Positions 23,601-33,763 of a stretch of DNA of 64,000 nucleotides are shown here, piece by piece. The stretch covers positions 54,402,052-54,466,051 of the forward strand of contig NC_065574.1 in assembly GCF_937616625.2 (NCBI RefSeq), in the 5' to 3' direction. Origin of the DNA: Mercurialis annua. Its lineage: Eukaryota > Streptophyta > Magnoliopsida > Malpighiales > Euphorbiaceae. The notes beneath the pieces are model-generated. The model was given only the letters and a program-made list of their open reading frames with translations, did not search any database and was not told the DNA's origin. Numbering within the stretch: the first letter of the stretch is position 1; each line of letters starts with the position of its first letter. The position numbers were made by a program, and so were the translations under genes.

Positions 23601-25096
23601 AATCCAAAAGTTGGCAAGTGCTCACATGTAAGTCAATTGCAATGAAGCCCATTCACGCGGTATAGAACCATTAAGGAAGTTGTAAGCAAAATCACTGTAG
23701 TTGAAATGAAAATCCAGTGTTAAGAAGGCTATAATAATAGATAAGCAATACCATGTATTAACTTCAATATTATTTTATAACATTCAAGAGGCTCTTACAT
23801 TTGTTGGAGGTAAGGAAGTTTAACAAGTTGAGGAGGAAGAATCCCAGCAAGATTGTAACCCTTGAGCACTCTAAAAATGCATGGAATTATGACAATTGGC
23901 ATTAGAAAACAGAAATAAGCAATCAAGACTATATTTGGTACAATCATTCAACAAAATAAACATTTTGATATGAAGTGTTCACATCCACACAAGAAACGTG
24001 AACAACTCCAAGCTTTTTGTCGGGCATAAAACAGCATAGGTAGCAAAAAGAGCAAGCATCTTAAAAATAAAAAGCCTACATTGCAAAGATATAGCCCACT
24101 CAGCTAAAGATTATTAATTAGGTTGGATAAAAATAGATGCTAGTGTTGGAAAGTTCGTAGTTAAAAAACATGACATCTGTCGATATAACGAACAACGTAA
24201 GCTCCATGATGAAGAAAATAGATGCCACATTGCCACATATCAGACCCGAAATCTAAAATACTAAAGCAAACTTAGTAAGAAAGATATGAAATCAACTTTT
24301 TTCACTAAAAGTAGATGAGCGAACTATACATCCTTACGACATGACAATCAGTTTCGCTCTCATTGTTGCATTGGCAATCTATGTTGTGCTCTGCACCCCT
24401 TGGTGGCACTAGTGTTACTCCAACCATTTCAACTTCACACGAATCTGCATCAAACTTCCAGTACGTTGATCCCATTGTCCTTGTAATTTCCTCAAGAGCA
24501 TCAACTAAACATCACCCACGACCAAATATGCATCCAACAAGAGGTTAGCTAGTAAGATTAAAGCTAATGAAAAAGGCGCATATGTAAAAGTTCTTCCCAG
24601 ATCACAGCACGCCACAACAACAACATACCAAAAAATGACCTATTCCAAAAATTACTTTATCATGAATTACAAAAATGTGTCACTAAACAAATTTCCAAAA
24701 ACTGCTCTAAAGATAACATCTTTACTCCAAAAAATGCCCAACTTGAGCATCAAAATTTGTCATCCTTTTCCAATTCCCACATTTTCTCATCACCTAAACA
24801 CACATAAAATCCCAAGTCATCCACTAGCCAGATTCAGAATTTTACTCTATTCCCCACATTATCTCAACAAAAAGAAACTAAATTTTTCACTAAATTGCAA
24901 AAAGTAATAACCCATTATCCCAAAATTCAACTTCCTTCACATTTTCTGCACTTTTCCAATTAAATTTGTTACAAAAATAATTAAAGATTAAAACTTTATC
25001 ACCTTCTTGTTGAACCAGCATAGCCCCACAAAATCTCAGCCACTCAAAGCAACTGAGAGCAATAATAAAACATAGAAACTGCCTCCTAACAAGCAT
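17680..25096 (-). CDS. LRR-malectin receptor-like serine/threonine kinase (LRR-RLK VIII-2), 1003 aa, 24 exons
   Basis: A plasma-membrane receptor kinase expected to sense an extracellular ligand, possibly cell-wall carbohydrate. The ligand is unknown. Exons: 25003-25096, 24330-24504, 23799-23870, 23626-23694, 23485-23556, 23203-23274, 23047-23118, 22890-22961, 22730-22801, 22537-22608, 22370-22441, 21755-21823, 21384-21449, 20934-20996, 20803-20850, 20611-20651, 20073-20461, 19792-19990, 19552-19695, 19245-19378, 18922-19132, 18585-18819, 18321-18471, 17680-18027. They sum to 3012 bases in one frame. Order: signal peptide ([12 protein letters not shown]), 12 LRRs one per exon, malectin (about 401-596), membrane helix (about 608-632), kinase with Lys701 (VIAVKQL), HRD Asp798, DFG Asp816. 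It is an RD kinase. The acceptor at 19379-19380 is weak and was chosen by frame. The tail is shorter than in the paralogue at 56373. Closest described types are Arabidopsis At1g53430/At1g07650. Confidence 0.88.
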
Positions 25097-25799
25097 GGCC
25101 TTCACTTCAAGAACTGCAAAAACACAAAGATTTAGGCTTCTTAAAGGACTTGAAGTAACTAAAAGTTGTTAAATTGTAAAGATTTTACAAGTTATGAATA
25201 TGCAAAAATGGCAGTTGAAGTTCAAACAGTTGTTGTAATAATTGAAATTCTATTGGAAGCAAGACATTGGATTTGGATGCCTGATTATAATTTGGAACTG
25301 TGTGCTTTAATTTGATTTTTCTCATGTTTAGCACTTGTAATGTTTTTTTGATTTTTCTTAATTAAAGATGCCACCTTTTTAGACTTAAATTTGCAGTTTA
25401 AAATAGGACTTATCATCAATTAAATCCAAATTTTTTGGGGTTTATAAATTACAATCAAATCTTTTAATTATGTCAGTTGTATCCCAATTTCAAAATTACT
25501 TCTAATTATTTCTTAATTTCAGTAAAGCATGCACTAAATAATCTATGCCAGTATAGATATGTAAATACCAACTAGAGTTGATAGTGAATAAATTTATCAG
25601 ATTTAAATAGCAATTTGCTCTCTTAACTTGTAAATAAGAGACAATTAGCGTATGAATTAATTTTATGAACAAATTAATTTTAAAGTTTGTGACTATAGTT
25701 AATTAATCCTATTTTATAAGTAGGATACAACTTGAGGGATTGTGATTATATGATTAAATTAGAATAATTTGTATTCATTTGATTAAGTGATTGTGATTG
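25097..25799. other. Upstream region of the receptor kinase at 17680-25096
   Basis: This stretch precedes the start codon (minus-strand reading) and should hold the promoter and 5' leader. It is AT-rich. I cannot point to a confident TATA box or element. It ends at the Helitron starting at 25800. Confidence 0.4.
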
Positions 25800-27969
25800 T
25801 CTATATATCTAGTATAAAAGTGAACCTTTTGGCTAAATATATTATTTAATCCCTAAACTTTATCACTTTATTCCATACGATTTCTAAACTAATTTTTTGT
25901 TCTATTGAGCCTATTAACTATTTTCATTGTTCTATTGAACCCCTAAATTTTATCATTTTTTTCTTTATGACCTTTCAACTAATTTCGTGTTCCATTAGAC
26001 CTTTTAACTATTTTTTTGGTTATATTTAACCCCTTAACTATTCTTTTTGCCTATTGCACATTTAAATTTTTAATTTTTACCCATTTAACCTCTTTGGCTA
26101 AATATATTATTTAATCCCTAAACTTTATCACTTTATTCCATACGATTTCTAAACTAATTTTTTGTTCTATTGAGCCTATTAACTATTTTCATTGTTCTAT
26201 TGAACCCCTAAATTTTATCATTTTTTTCTTTATGACCTTTCAACTAATTTCGTGTTCCATTAGACCTTTTAACTATTTTTTTGGTTATATTTAACCCCTT
26301 AACTATTCTTTTTGCCTATTGCACATTTAAATTTTTAATTTTTACCCATTTAACCTCCTAAAAAATACAACTTTTCCAACCATATTATATTTAGAATAAA
26401 TGCTTAAAAACATATAAATTTGTTATATTTAATCCCTTAACTATTCTTTTTACTTATTGCACATATAAATTTTTAATTTTTACCCATTTAACCTTCTAAA
26501 AATACAACTTTTTCAACCATATTATATTTAGAATAAATGCTTAAAAGCATATAAATAATTTATATATATACAATCATAGTATAAAGGGCTTAATACATTA
26601 TTTAACCCCTAAACTTTACCACTTTATTCCATACGACCTCTAAACTAATTTTTTGTTCTATTGAGCCTTTTAACTATTTTCATTGTTCTATTTAACCCCT
26701 AAATTTTACCATTTTGTCTTTATGACCTTTAAACTAATTTCGTGTTCCATTAGACGTTTTAACTATTTTTTTTATTATATTTAACCCCTTAACTATTCTT
26801 TTTGTCTATTGCACATTTAAATTTTTAATTTTTACCCATTTAACCTCTTAAAAATACAACTTTTTCAACCATATTATATTTAGAATAAATGCTTAAAAGC
26901 ATATAAATTAATTTATATGCAATGACATGTGATTTTTTAAAAAATATATCATTTTAATAATATTTTCGTAAATTGTTGACGACAGTATAAATTAAAAAGA
27001 AAATGGTAGAAATAAATAAAAAAATTAAAATTGATCAAATAATTAAATGATATTACTTCTTGAACATGTAAATGTTTTTTACATTTCAACAATGATAAAA
27101 GGAGTTTGTATCGTGTGTAAAAATGCTTAAACATAAAATTGATCGTGTATAAAATCATCAAGTTGCAACCTTAATTTAATTGAACGAACTATTTTTTTTA
27201 TCCTCATGTTATGTTTAATTTTTATGTGACTTACTAATTTAGTTCAGTTGGCGAAAAGGAAATACATTACAGGGTATTGATATTCGGCTGACAACAATGC
27301 AAAGAATAATTTGAACTAGATTCAAGATTTTAAATAGAAAAAATAAAAATAATAATTAATAATTTAATTTAAAGTGTCAAGACCATCTCTATAATAAAAT
27401 AAATCCTCTTAAACAATGCATCAAATAAATTTTCTATGCAAATTTTTAATAAATTGTTAATTTTTAAAATGTATCAAATTTATGAACTTTAAAATTTGAA
27501 TCATTGAATTTAGCTAAAAACAAGTTGACATCTTTTGCTAATTTTTTTAATTATCAATTTGTTTATGTTAACCTAAATCTGTAAGACATCTAAAATTTAC
27601 AGTTTAAAAATTTATAACATACAAAACTAAAAATAATTGAATTGCACAACGCATTGATATTTAGTTAATTATTTGAAATGTTTTACTACAACATCATAAG
27701 GCTTTTAAATAATATTTTTATATTATTAATTTATTTTACTACAAAACTTGTGGACATTTAATATATTTTACAAAATTTAATTTTTATACAGTTAATATCA
27801 ATTTTAATATTAAAATAACTTAAAACGTGCGTACATTCAATTTTAAATATCGAAACGACCATGATTTTTTTAAACAATTAGCATGTATATAATTTATATT
27901 TTTGAATTTAAATTTATATTTTAAATTAAACTGATCTAATCCCGAAGCGAAGCAAGGGTACCTCACTAG
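25800..27969 (+). mobile_element. Non-autonomous Helitron
   Basis: The 5' end is TCTATATATCTAGTATAAAA. The 3' end has a hairpin-like segment (CCCGAAGCGAAGCAAGGG) about ten bases before CTAG at 27966-27969, followed by T. This matches the plant Helitron pattern of a 5' TC, a subterminal hairpin and a 3' CTRR end. There are no terminal repeats or Rep/helicase sequence. The interior carries a tandem duplication. The reading frame near 27 kb is AT-rich noise. Confidence 0.7.
25831..26360 (+). repeat. 265-bp tandem duplication inside the Helitron, plus a diverged third copy
   Basis: The unit starting ggctaaatatattatttaat at 25831 repeats at 26096 with no difference noticed. A diverged third copy starts near 26587 (gcttaatacattatttaacc) and ends near 26850. 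The text of repeated 'ctattgagcc' and 'taaccc' blocks is low-complexity and non-coding. Confidence 0.85.
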
Positions 27970-28205
27970 TAGTTTTATAATTTTGAGTCATGTAAGGTTG
28001 TATGCACAGTTACATGATATGATTAAGGTTATAATCACAAATTAGGTTAAAAGAAGGGTATTGCTATTCGCCGCCCCCTTTTGCTTACCACCGCACAGGC
28101 AAAAGACATTTTCTGCCCTTTTAGAAAAATTTGCAAAAAAAAAAAACCAAGATTCTCTCAACTTATTCGAACACATTCGGAAAAATATGTAAAAAGCCGA
28201 GTAAA

Positions 28206-29538
28206 ATGACGGATAACGAGTATAATTCGTCGGGAAACGAGTATCGGCATTCGGAAACAAGTTTTTCCGGCTTTTCTGGGGTAATAATTAAATTTTTTAA
28301 ATATTTTTTTAAATTTTTTCAAGGGGGACGATTGGATTTCACGTTCCCTCCAGAGGAGGGGACGATTGGATTTCACGTTCCCTCCAGAGGAGAGGACGTG
28401 AAATTCCACGTCCTCTCCTCTAGAGGGGACGCCAATTTTGGGCGTCCCCTCTTCTAGAGAGGACGCGAGCGTCCTCTCTAGAAGAGGGGACGCCGGCGTT
28501 TGGCGTCCCCTCTAGAGGAGGGGACGCCCAACTCTACGTCCCCTCTTCTAGAGGGGACGTGGAGCTGGGCGTCCCCTCCTCTAGAGGGGACGCCCAACGC
28601 CGGCGTCCTCTCCTCTGGAGAGGACGCCGGCGTCCCCTTTTCCGGCCGCGACCGAAACGTCGCGGCCGGAAATTAATTAATGCTAAAAAAAACGTTGAAA
28701 TTAACTTTTAATAATTACAGTAATTTTTTATTCCATATTATTACGACTTTTTATTACATATTATTTCGATTTGTTAAACGTAAGTATTTATGTTTTGCAG
28801 GTTGATTTAGAAGATTATGGCGGTGATGGAATTGATTACAGCGATTGGTTTAAGCTAGATCATGGGTTTGATAGTGATGTTGAAGCAATTACTTGGGCTA
28901 AGAGTACTGCTATAAAGATTGGATTTGAATTAGTCATTTCGTCACATAAGAACGAGGGGAAAAAGAAGCTTCTACGATGTGCTCGGGGTGAGCGTTACAG
29001 AGGTTCATTCACAGATTCTGATTCCTTCGTACGGAAAAATACGAAGACAAAAGCGTGTAAGTGCAAATTTAAAATTATTGTCAAATTAGGAAAGACTGCA
29101 TGGTTTATACTTACAGATCCTGGTATTTCGAGTACACACAACCATGCTCTAGCTGTGTATCCTGAAGGATACCGTCAGATGAGTGGGCTGAGTGGCGAGG
29201 CCAAAGAAATTGTGCGAGATATGACTGCGGCACAAGCGAAGCCGTGTTCTATCATGGCAGCTTTAAAAGAAAAAGTACCATCTGACAACCCTAGAATAAA
29301 GCAAGTGTACAACTATAGAGAGACTTTGAGAAAGTCTAGCTTTGAGGGTAGAGATGTGGTTGGGCAATTTTATCACATGGCTCAGCAAAATGATTATGTA
29401 CACTGGACTCTTGCTGAGGAGGATACAGGTGTGTTGACCCATATTTTCATGGCTCATCCTGATTCAGTGAGACTACTTCGTACGTACTACTGGATCATCG
29501 GCATGGACTCCACGTACAAGACGAACAAGTACGTGTAA
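28206..29538 (+). pseudogene. Mutator-type transposase, N-terminal part only (FAR1/MuDR family)
   Basis: Two exons join in frame: 28206-28280 (MTDNEYNSSGNEY...) and 28801-29538, giving 270 aa. The protein has an acidic start, then a WRKY-GCM1/FAR1-like zinc-binding region (residues about 70-140: LLRCARGERY, KTKACKCKFKIIV, STHNHALA). A conserved linker common to MuDR transposases follows. It ends at YYWIIGMDSTYKTNKYV, where the MULE catalytic domain begins and its first acidic residue lies. The rest of the catalytic domain is absent, and after the stop the sequence runs into the 3' end of the opposing PMD gene. It probably can bind DNA but not cut it. The 520-base intron holds the left palindrome array. 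Confidence 0.8.
28320..28672. repeat. GC-rich array of alternating palindromes in the transposase intron (TCTAGA cores)
   Basis: Arms of GGGGACG(CC) and their complements alternate, joined at cores CCTCTAGAGG or CCTCTTCTAGAGG. Between them are GGCGTTTGGCGTC-type joints and closing segments near GGCCGCGACC. About ten arms are visible. The array is fully inside intron 1 of the transposase gene. It differs from the right-hand array in its core (TCTAGA versus TCCGGA) though the arms are alike. Confidence 0.9.
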
Positions 29539-29721
29539 TATTTACGTGTAATATTTTTGAACTCCACAGTACGTAATATTTAAAAATGTTCATGAAATTG
29601 CATAAAAACATACACGTACATAATATAAAAAAATTCTCTAGAAACTAACATCTAAAGAAAACAAGTCCATAATCAGAAAAAAGTACTAATAATATAAACA
29701 TACAGCATATACTAACAACAC

Positions 29722-32662
29722 TCAGTCAGCAATGCGCCAAGCGGCCATGATTCTTTCCAAATCCGTGCTGGCCTCCTCCGTCTCAGTCTCCAACTCCGGA
29801 ATGCCGTCAAAGTCGCAGTGCTGTCTATGTTGGCCGGTAATCGTGCTGACTTTTTGGATGAAATGCTCGTACCTCGTGGTCACCAGTGTCATCCACTGTA
29901 ATACCACAAATAGACAAGTAAATTCAATATGTTAAATATATGTAATATTCACTAAATTATAAAATGAAAACTTACATAATCGTTGTTGCTGCGGGGAGGA
30001 TGTCGTCGTGGAACATCTCTGCCAGGAAGGACACGGGGGTGCGAATGGCGCTCGAACCAGTCCAGGTAAGCTGGATGGCATCCTCCAGCAATAACGTGGG
30101 CTTCCTCAAATCCCATTAACGGCAGCTTGTACATGACCGGAAAAGCGTTCCACATGTCAACCGCAATCGTCACACTCATGTCCACAGAGTACTTGAGTGA
30201 CTTCCAGGACCTAACAGCCCCTATTGGCCGACAAATTGGCACAGGTACAGTCTGCACATAACCCAGCTGTCGCAGCACCCTAGACGGCATGTACGGCTCG
30301 ACAATGTCCCGGTACGCTATCCAGCCATAATATGCAGTGTGCTCTACGGTGGCAGCAGGCTCGCCGCCAAAAGGGAGCCATGTGATCTGTTAAAAAATTA
30401 CAAAACAAAAATTAAAATATAGCGATCGTAATAAAATAAAATTTAACTAATAGATTAACAAATTTACATACCTCCTCAGCAGTCAGCGTGTCCAAACGAG
30501 CTCGCAAGGACCGAAGTCGGGTGGCTGAGCAATCAGACGCAATAGCACTCCAGCTAGAAGCTCGAGGAAGATGAGACTCGATCAACAACCGCTCTCGCTG
30601 GGGCCGGAAGCATGGAAAGTACTCATAAATCCATGTCTGCAGCAGTGTCAGACAGCCAGTCAAACCGGAGCAGTCTCCTCTCGATGAGATTCCAAGCTGC
30701 CGATAGAGATAAGCTAGTGTAGCTGATCCCCAGGAAACTGTACTCGTATCTGTGACTCCTTCCCGCACCTCCCATATGGTTGCAGGTCTAATCCGATGGC
30801 CACTCTTGTCAGTGAATAGAGTGCAACCTAACGTCAACCAGATCCAGGCTATTGCCTCCACCTCTGCAGTACGGTCACGCCTACATAAGCTGATGATCGA
30901 CTCAATCAGCACACCTCCCTGGGCAAAATGCTTGCTCGTCTTACTCACAAGATCCTCTGGTGAAATACCTAAAATCTGTACGCAGTAAGCCATCAGCTGA
31001 GCCTTGTTCGGCTGACCTGAAAACATAATTTCGCAATTTAAATTAATATCACGCAATAGGTACAGTAAATTTCTAGAAAAAATTGGGCAGCACTTCCCCT
31101 AAAAATGAGCATCACCCATTTTTCAGGGAAGTCCTGCAAAGAAATTACAATTGGCAAACCAAAACACAATCCACATTAAACAACTAATTTGTCTAAATAT
31201 TTTATTAAATAACCTAAAACAATTAACTTATTCTAAATAACATTAAATGTAAAAAATATAACAGAATATCGCACCTGAAACCATAGCCCCAGCAACTGGA
31301 ATCCGAAGAATATGCCACACGTCATGTAATGTGATGGTCATCTCCCCGAATGGCATGTGAAAAGAGTTTGTATCTGGCTGCCATCGCTCCACAAATGCAG
31401 AAAGGAGCGGGATATCCAGATGATCAAACATGATAAACGGGAGATGTGATATCTCAGTCCCGTCTATCAGCACCTTAACCTCCTCTGAGGCCGTCTCATA
31501 CCACTGTCTCAGCTTCTTCAGAGCTCCATGTCTAGTCTGACACTTCAGCACGCCTCTGTCCGCCCCATCCCATAGCCGAGAAGCGACATGCCCGAGAAAA
31601 CTAGGAATAACAGTGTCATCCTCGGGTCCACCAGGTACTGGACCAGTAACGGTCCACACGTCAACCTCTTCAGGTCGTCTGTTCGACCCTGAAAGTAACA
31701 GTAAACATAATTAAATTACATTTAATTTTTTAACAATATTATTAAATTAATTATAATCATTTAATTATATTTACCTGATGACGAGTCGCCAACGAACCGA
31801 CCACCTGCACCCTTTTTCCGTTTAGAAATGTAAATTTTTTCACTTGGCTCGTCCTCTGGCTCGTCCTCTGAGCTCACAAAATCATCAGACTCTCTAAGAT
31901 CCTCAACAGAAATGCGGACCTCATCGGGAGAAGTATGCGCTTGTTTCTTCCGTCGAGCCGAGGCAGAAACTTTACGCGTCGTAACGTGACGGGCTCCCGA
32001 TCCCCCTAATTCTGGGGCCAAAAACGTCTTCCCCATACGCTTTCTGCCCTGCAATTATAATAATTTAAATTATAGAAATAATATATATTAAATTAAATAA
32101 ATTTGTAAAATTATTTAATTTATTTCAAATAATTATTTATTTTAAATTTATTTTTTTTTTAAAAAAAAATAAATTATATTAAATTACGGAACGGGCGTCC
32201 GGCGTCCCCTCCGGAAGAGGGGACGCCGGACGCCCACGTCTCCTCCGGAAGGGGGGACGCCGTTTCCGGCGTCCCCTCTTCCGGAGGGGACGCCGTTCGT
32301 CCCCTCCGGAAGGGGGGACGCCGAAAACGGCGTCCTCCCTTCCGGAGGGGACGCCAGCGTCCCCTGTCCCCTCCGGAAGGGGGGACGCCGTTTCCGGCGT
32401 CCCCCCTTCCGGAGGGGACGCCGCACGTTCCCTCCGGAAGAGGGAACGTGGAAAATCCACGTTCCCTCTTCCGGAGGGAACGTGGGATTTCACGTCCCCT
32501 CCGGAAGAGGGGACGCCGGTTTCCGGCGTCCCCTCCTCCGGAGGGGACGTGAAATCCCGTTTTCTATTTTTTAAATTGTTTTTTTAAAAAAAAAAACCGA
32601 AATTAATAAAAAAAAATACTTACCGGAGGTTGTCGATTTCTATCTCGTTCCAAATCCGACAT
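29722..32662 (-). CDS. Plant mobile domain (PMD) protein, MAIN-like, 618 aa, six exons
   Basis: Exons 32624-32662, 31775-32048, 31275-31688, 30472-31016, 29976-30386 and 29722-29895 all have GT-AG borders and join into one frame of 1857 bases. The N-terminus (residues about 14-105) is basic and acidic in turn with KRKKG-type signals, suggesting nuclear entry. The PMD proper starts near residue 120 and shows the family signature FVERWQPDTNSFHMPFGEM followed by HDVWHILRIPV. Later blocks include IAWIWLTLGCTLFTDKSG and WLPFGGEPA. Cellular PMD proteins (MAIN, MAIL1 of Arabidopsis) act in nuclear silencing and gene regulation. Transposon-borne forms are known in MULEs and gypsy elements, with unclear roles. 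No lesion was found, unlike the facing transposase. Confidence 0.88.
32185..32560. repeat. GC-rich array of alternating palindromes in the PMD intron (TCCGGA cores)
   Basis: Arms GGGGACGCCG and CGGCGTCCCC alternate, joined at cores CTTCCGGAGG or CCTCCGGAAG and at joints such as TTTCCGG. About ten arms are visible. The array lies in intron 1 of the PMD gene (32049-32623). Long frames reading through it are repeat artefacts. Confidence 0.9.
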
Positions 32663-32823
32663 TTTCGTAAAATATGAATTTGTGAAAAGTTGAATGAGTT
32701 GAGAGGATTTAGTTTTTTTTTTATGAATTGGTTATCTATTGAAAATGTGAAAAGGGTAAAATTGTCCTTCGCCTGTGCGGTGGTAAGCAAAAGGGGGCGG
32801 CGAATAGCAATCCAGTAAAAGAA

Positions 32824-33755
32824 TTGTGACAGCGACTGAGGTTTAAGTTGACAAAAGTTGACAATAAAAGAGCAATGTAGCATTTGGTGAAAATTCTGTC
32901 TTACTTTTGGTGAAAAATCACTTCCACGATCTCTCAAATTTAATCTTTTTAATTTTACATAGCTTTTTTCTTTAGTTTTGAATTGACCAATTTTAATCTA
33001 GAACTAAAAATTATTTTCTATCTTAGTGTAGCAATTGGATTGGATATGATCTAATCTAATTTAAAAATAGTTTAATTTTTATTTTTGGAGATGAAAATAT
33101 TGATTTTTATGGTGCAAACAACTTGAATCTTTGAAATAAGTAAAGTCACCATCTTACAAATTTAACCAATATAAGTATGTTTGTCAATATCGATATTTTC
33201 AACATTAAAGAGGAGATATATCATATAAAATGTGATTAACAACTTTAACGATGAAGTTATAGCTACTAGTCGTTGCAGTCATGCGATTAAAGTTTAATAT
33301 TATCATGACAAGCGAAGCAAACCTAATCTCTTTTATTTCAATGGTCATAACGGATGCCTTCAACTACAATTTTTTATTTTGTAATATTATCAGTTTGATA
33401 GCATGACTATTTTATCTTAATAGAGATGCATACATAATTTTACAATTATCATAAAAAATATCATTTAGTAGCATATGATTATTTTAATTTATTTAATAGA
33501 TGAGGTGTGTCTTGCATGTTATCAAATTCTACGTATTGTCTCTGATAAACTAGCTTTTTGATAATTATAATTTTTCACCTAATAAAAATAAATAAAAGAT
33601 TGATATCATGTAAATATTTATGTGATTGCAATTTCAATTTATTCTAATTAACATAAATATAATCTTATTAATGAAAATGTTTGATGGTTACAATTATTTA
33701 CGAATTAAAATTTAAATACAATGAAAGAAGGAAGTTCAGATAATTTAGTAATGAA
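32824..33755. other. AT-rich intergenic stretch; no gene seen
   Basis: No coding pattern, RNA gene or element end is recognised between the MULE and the hAT-like element. Confidence 0.4.
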
Positions 33756-33763
33756 ATTATAAG

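Larger units (their letters stand above)
28056..32815. mobile_element. Mutator-like element (MULE), 4.76 kb, carrying a PMD gene and a truncated transposase
   Basis: The left end gggtATTGCTATTCGCCGCC and the right end (reverse complement ctggATTGCTATTCGCCGCC) form terminal inverted repeats. The match runs at least 45 bases through ccccttttgcttaccaccgc, with looser similarity continuing to the start codons of both genes. An 8-bp direct repeat TAAAAGAA (28048-28055, 32816-32823; 9 bp with one mismatch) flanks the element. Inside, a plus-strand transposase gene (28206-29538) and a minus-strand plant mobile domain gene (29722-32662) converge. Both first introns contain GC-rich palindrome arrays. 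The inverted-repeat ends probably hold the promoters of both genes. Confidence 0.85.

Noticed and set aside
24635..24907. A 90-residue plus-strand frame inside the first large intron of the receptor kinase
   Set aside because: Low-complexity, Lys/Asn/Pro-rich, lying in an intron on the opposite strand, with no motif.
26949..27161. 70-residue hydrophobic minus-strand frame in the Helitron
   Set aside because: AT-rich noise with poly-Phe/Tyr/Leu composition and no context.
28131..28457. A 108-residue plus-strand frame
   Set aside because: Only its part from 28206 to 28280 is exon 1 of the transposase gene. The rest reads into intron and array.
32179..32493. Minus-strand frames rich in Arg, Pro and Gly
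   Set aside because: They run through the palindrome array inside intron 1 of the PMD gene, so they are repeat artefacts.
28320..32560. A CRISPR array
   Set aside because: Units are palindromic arms in alternating orientation without unique spacers of constant length, and this is plant nuclear DNA.
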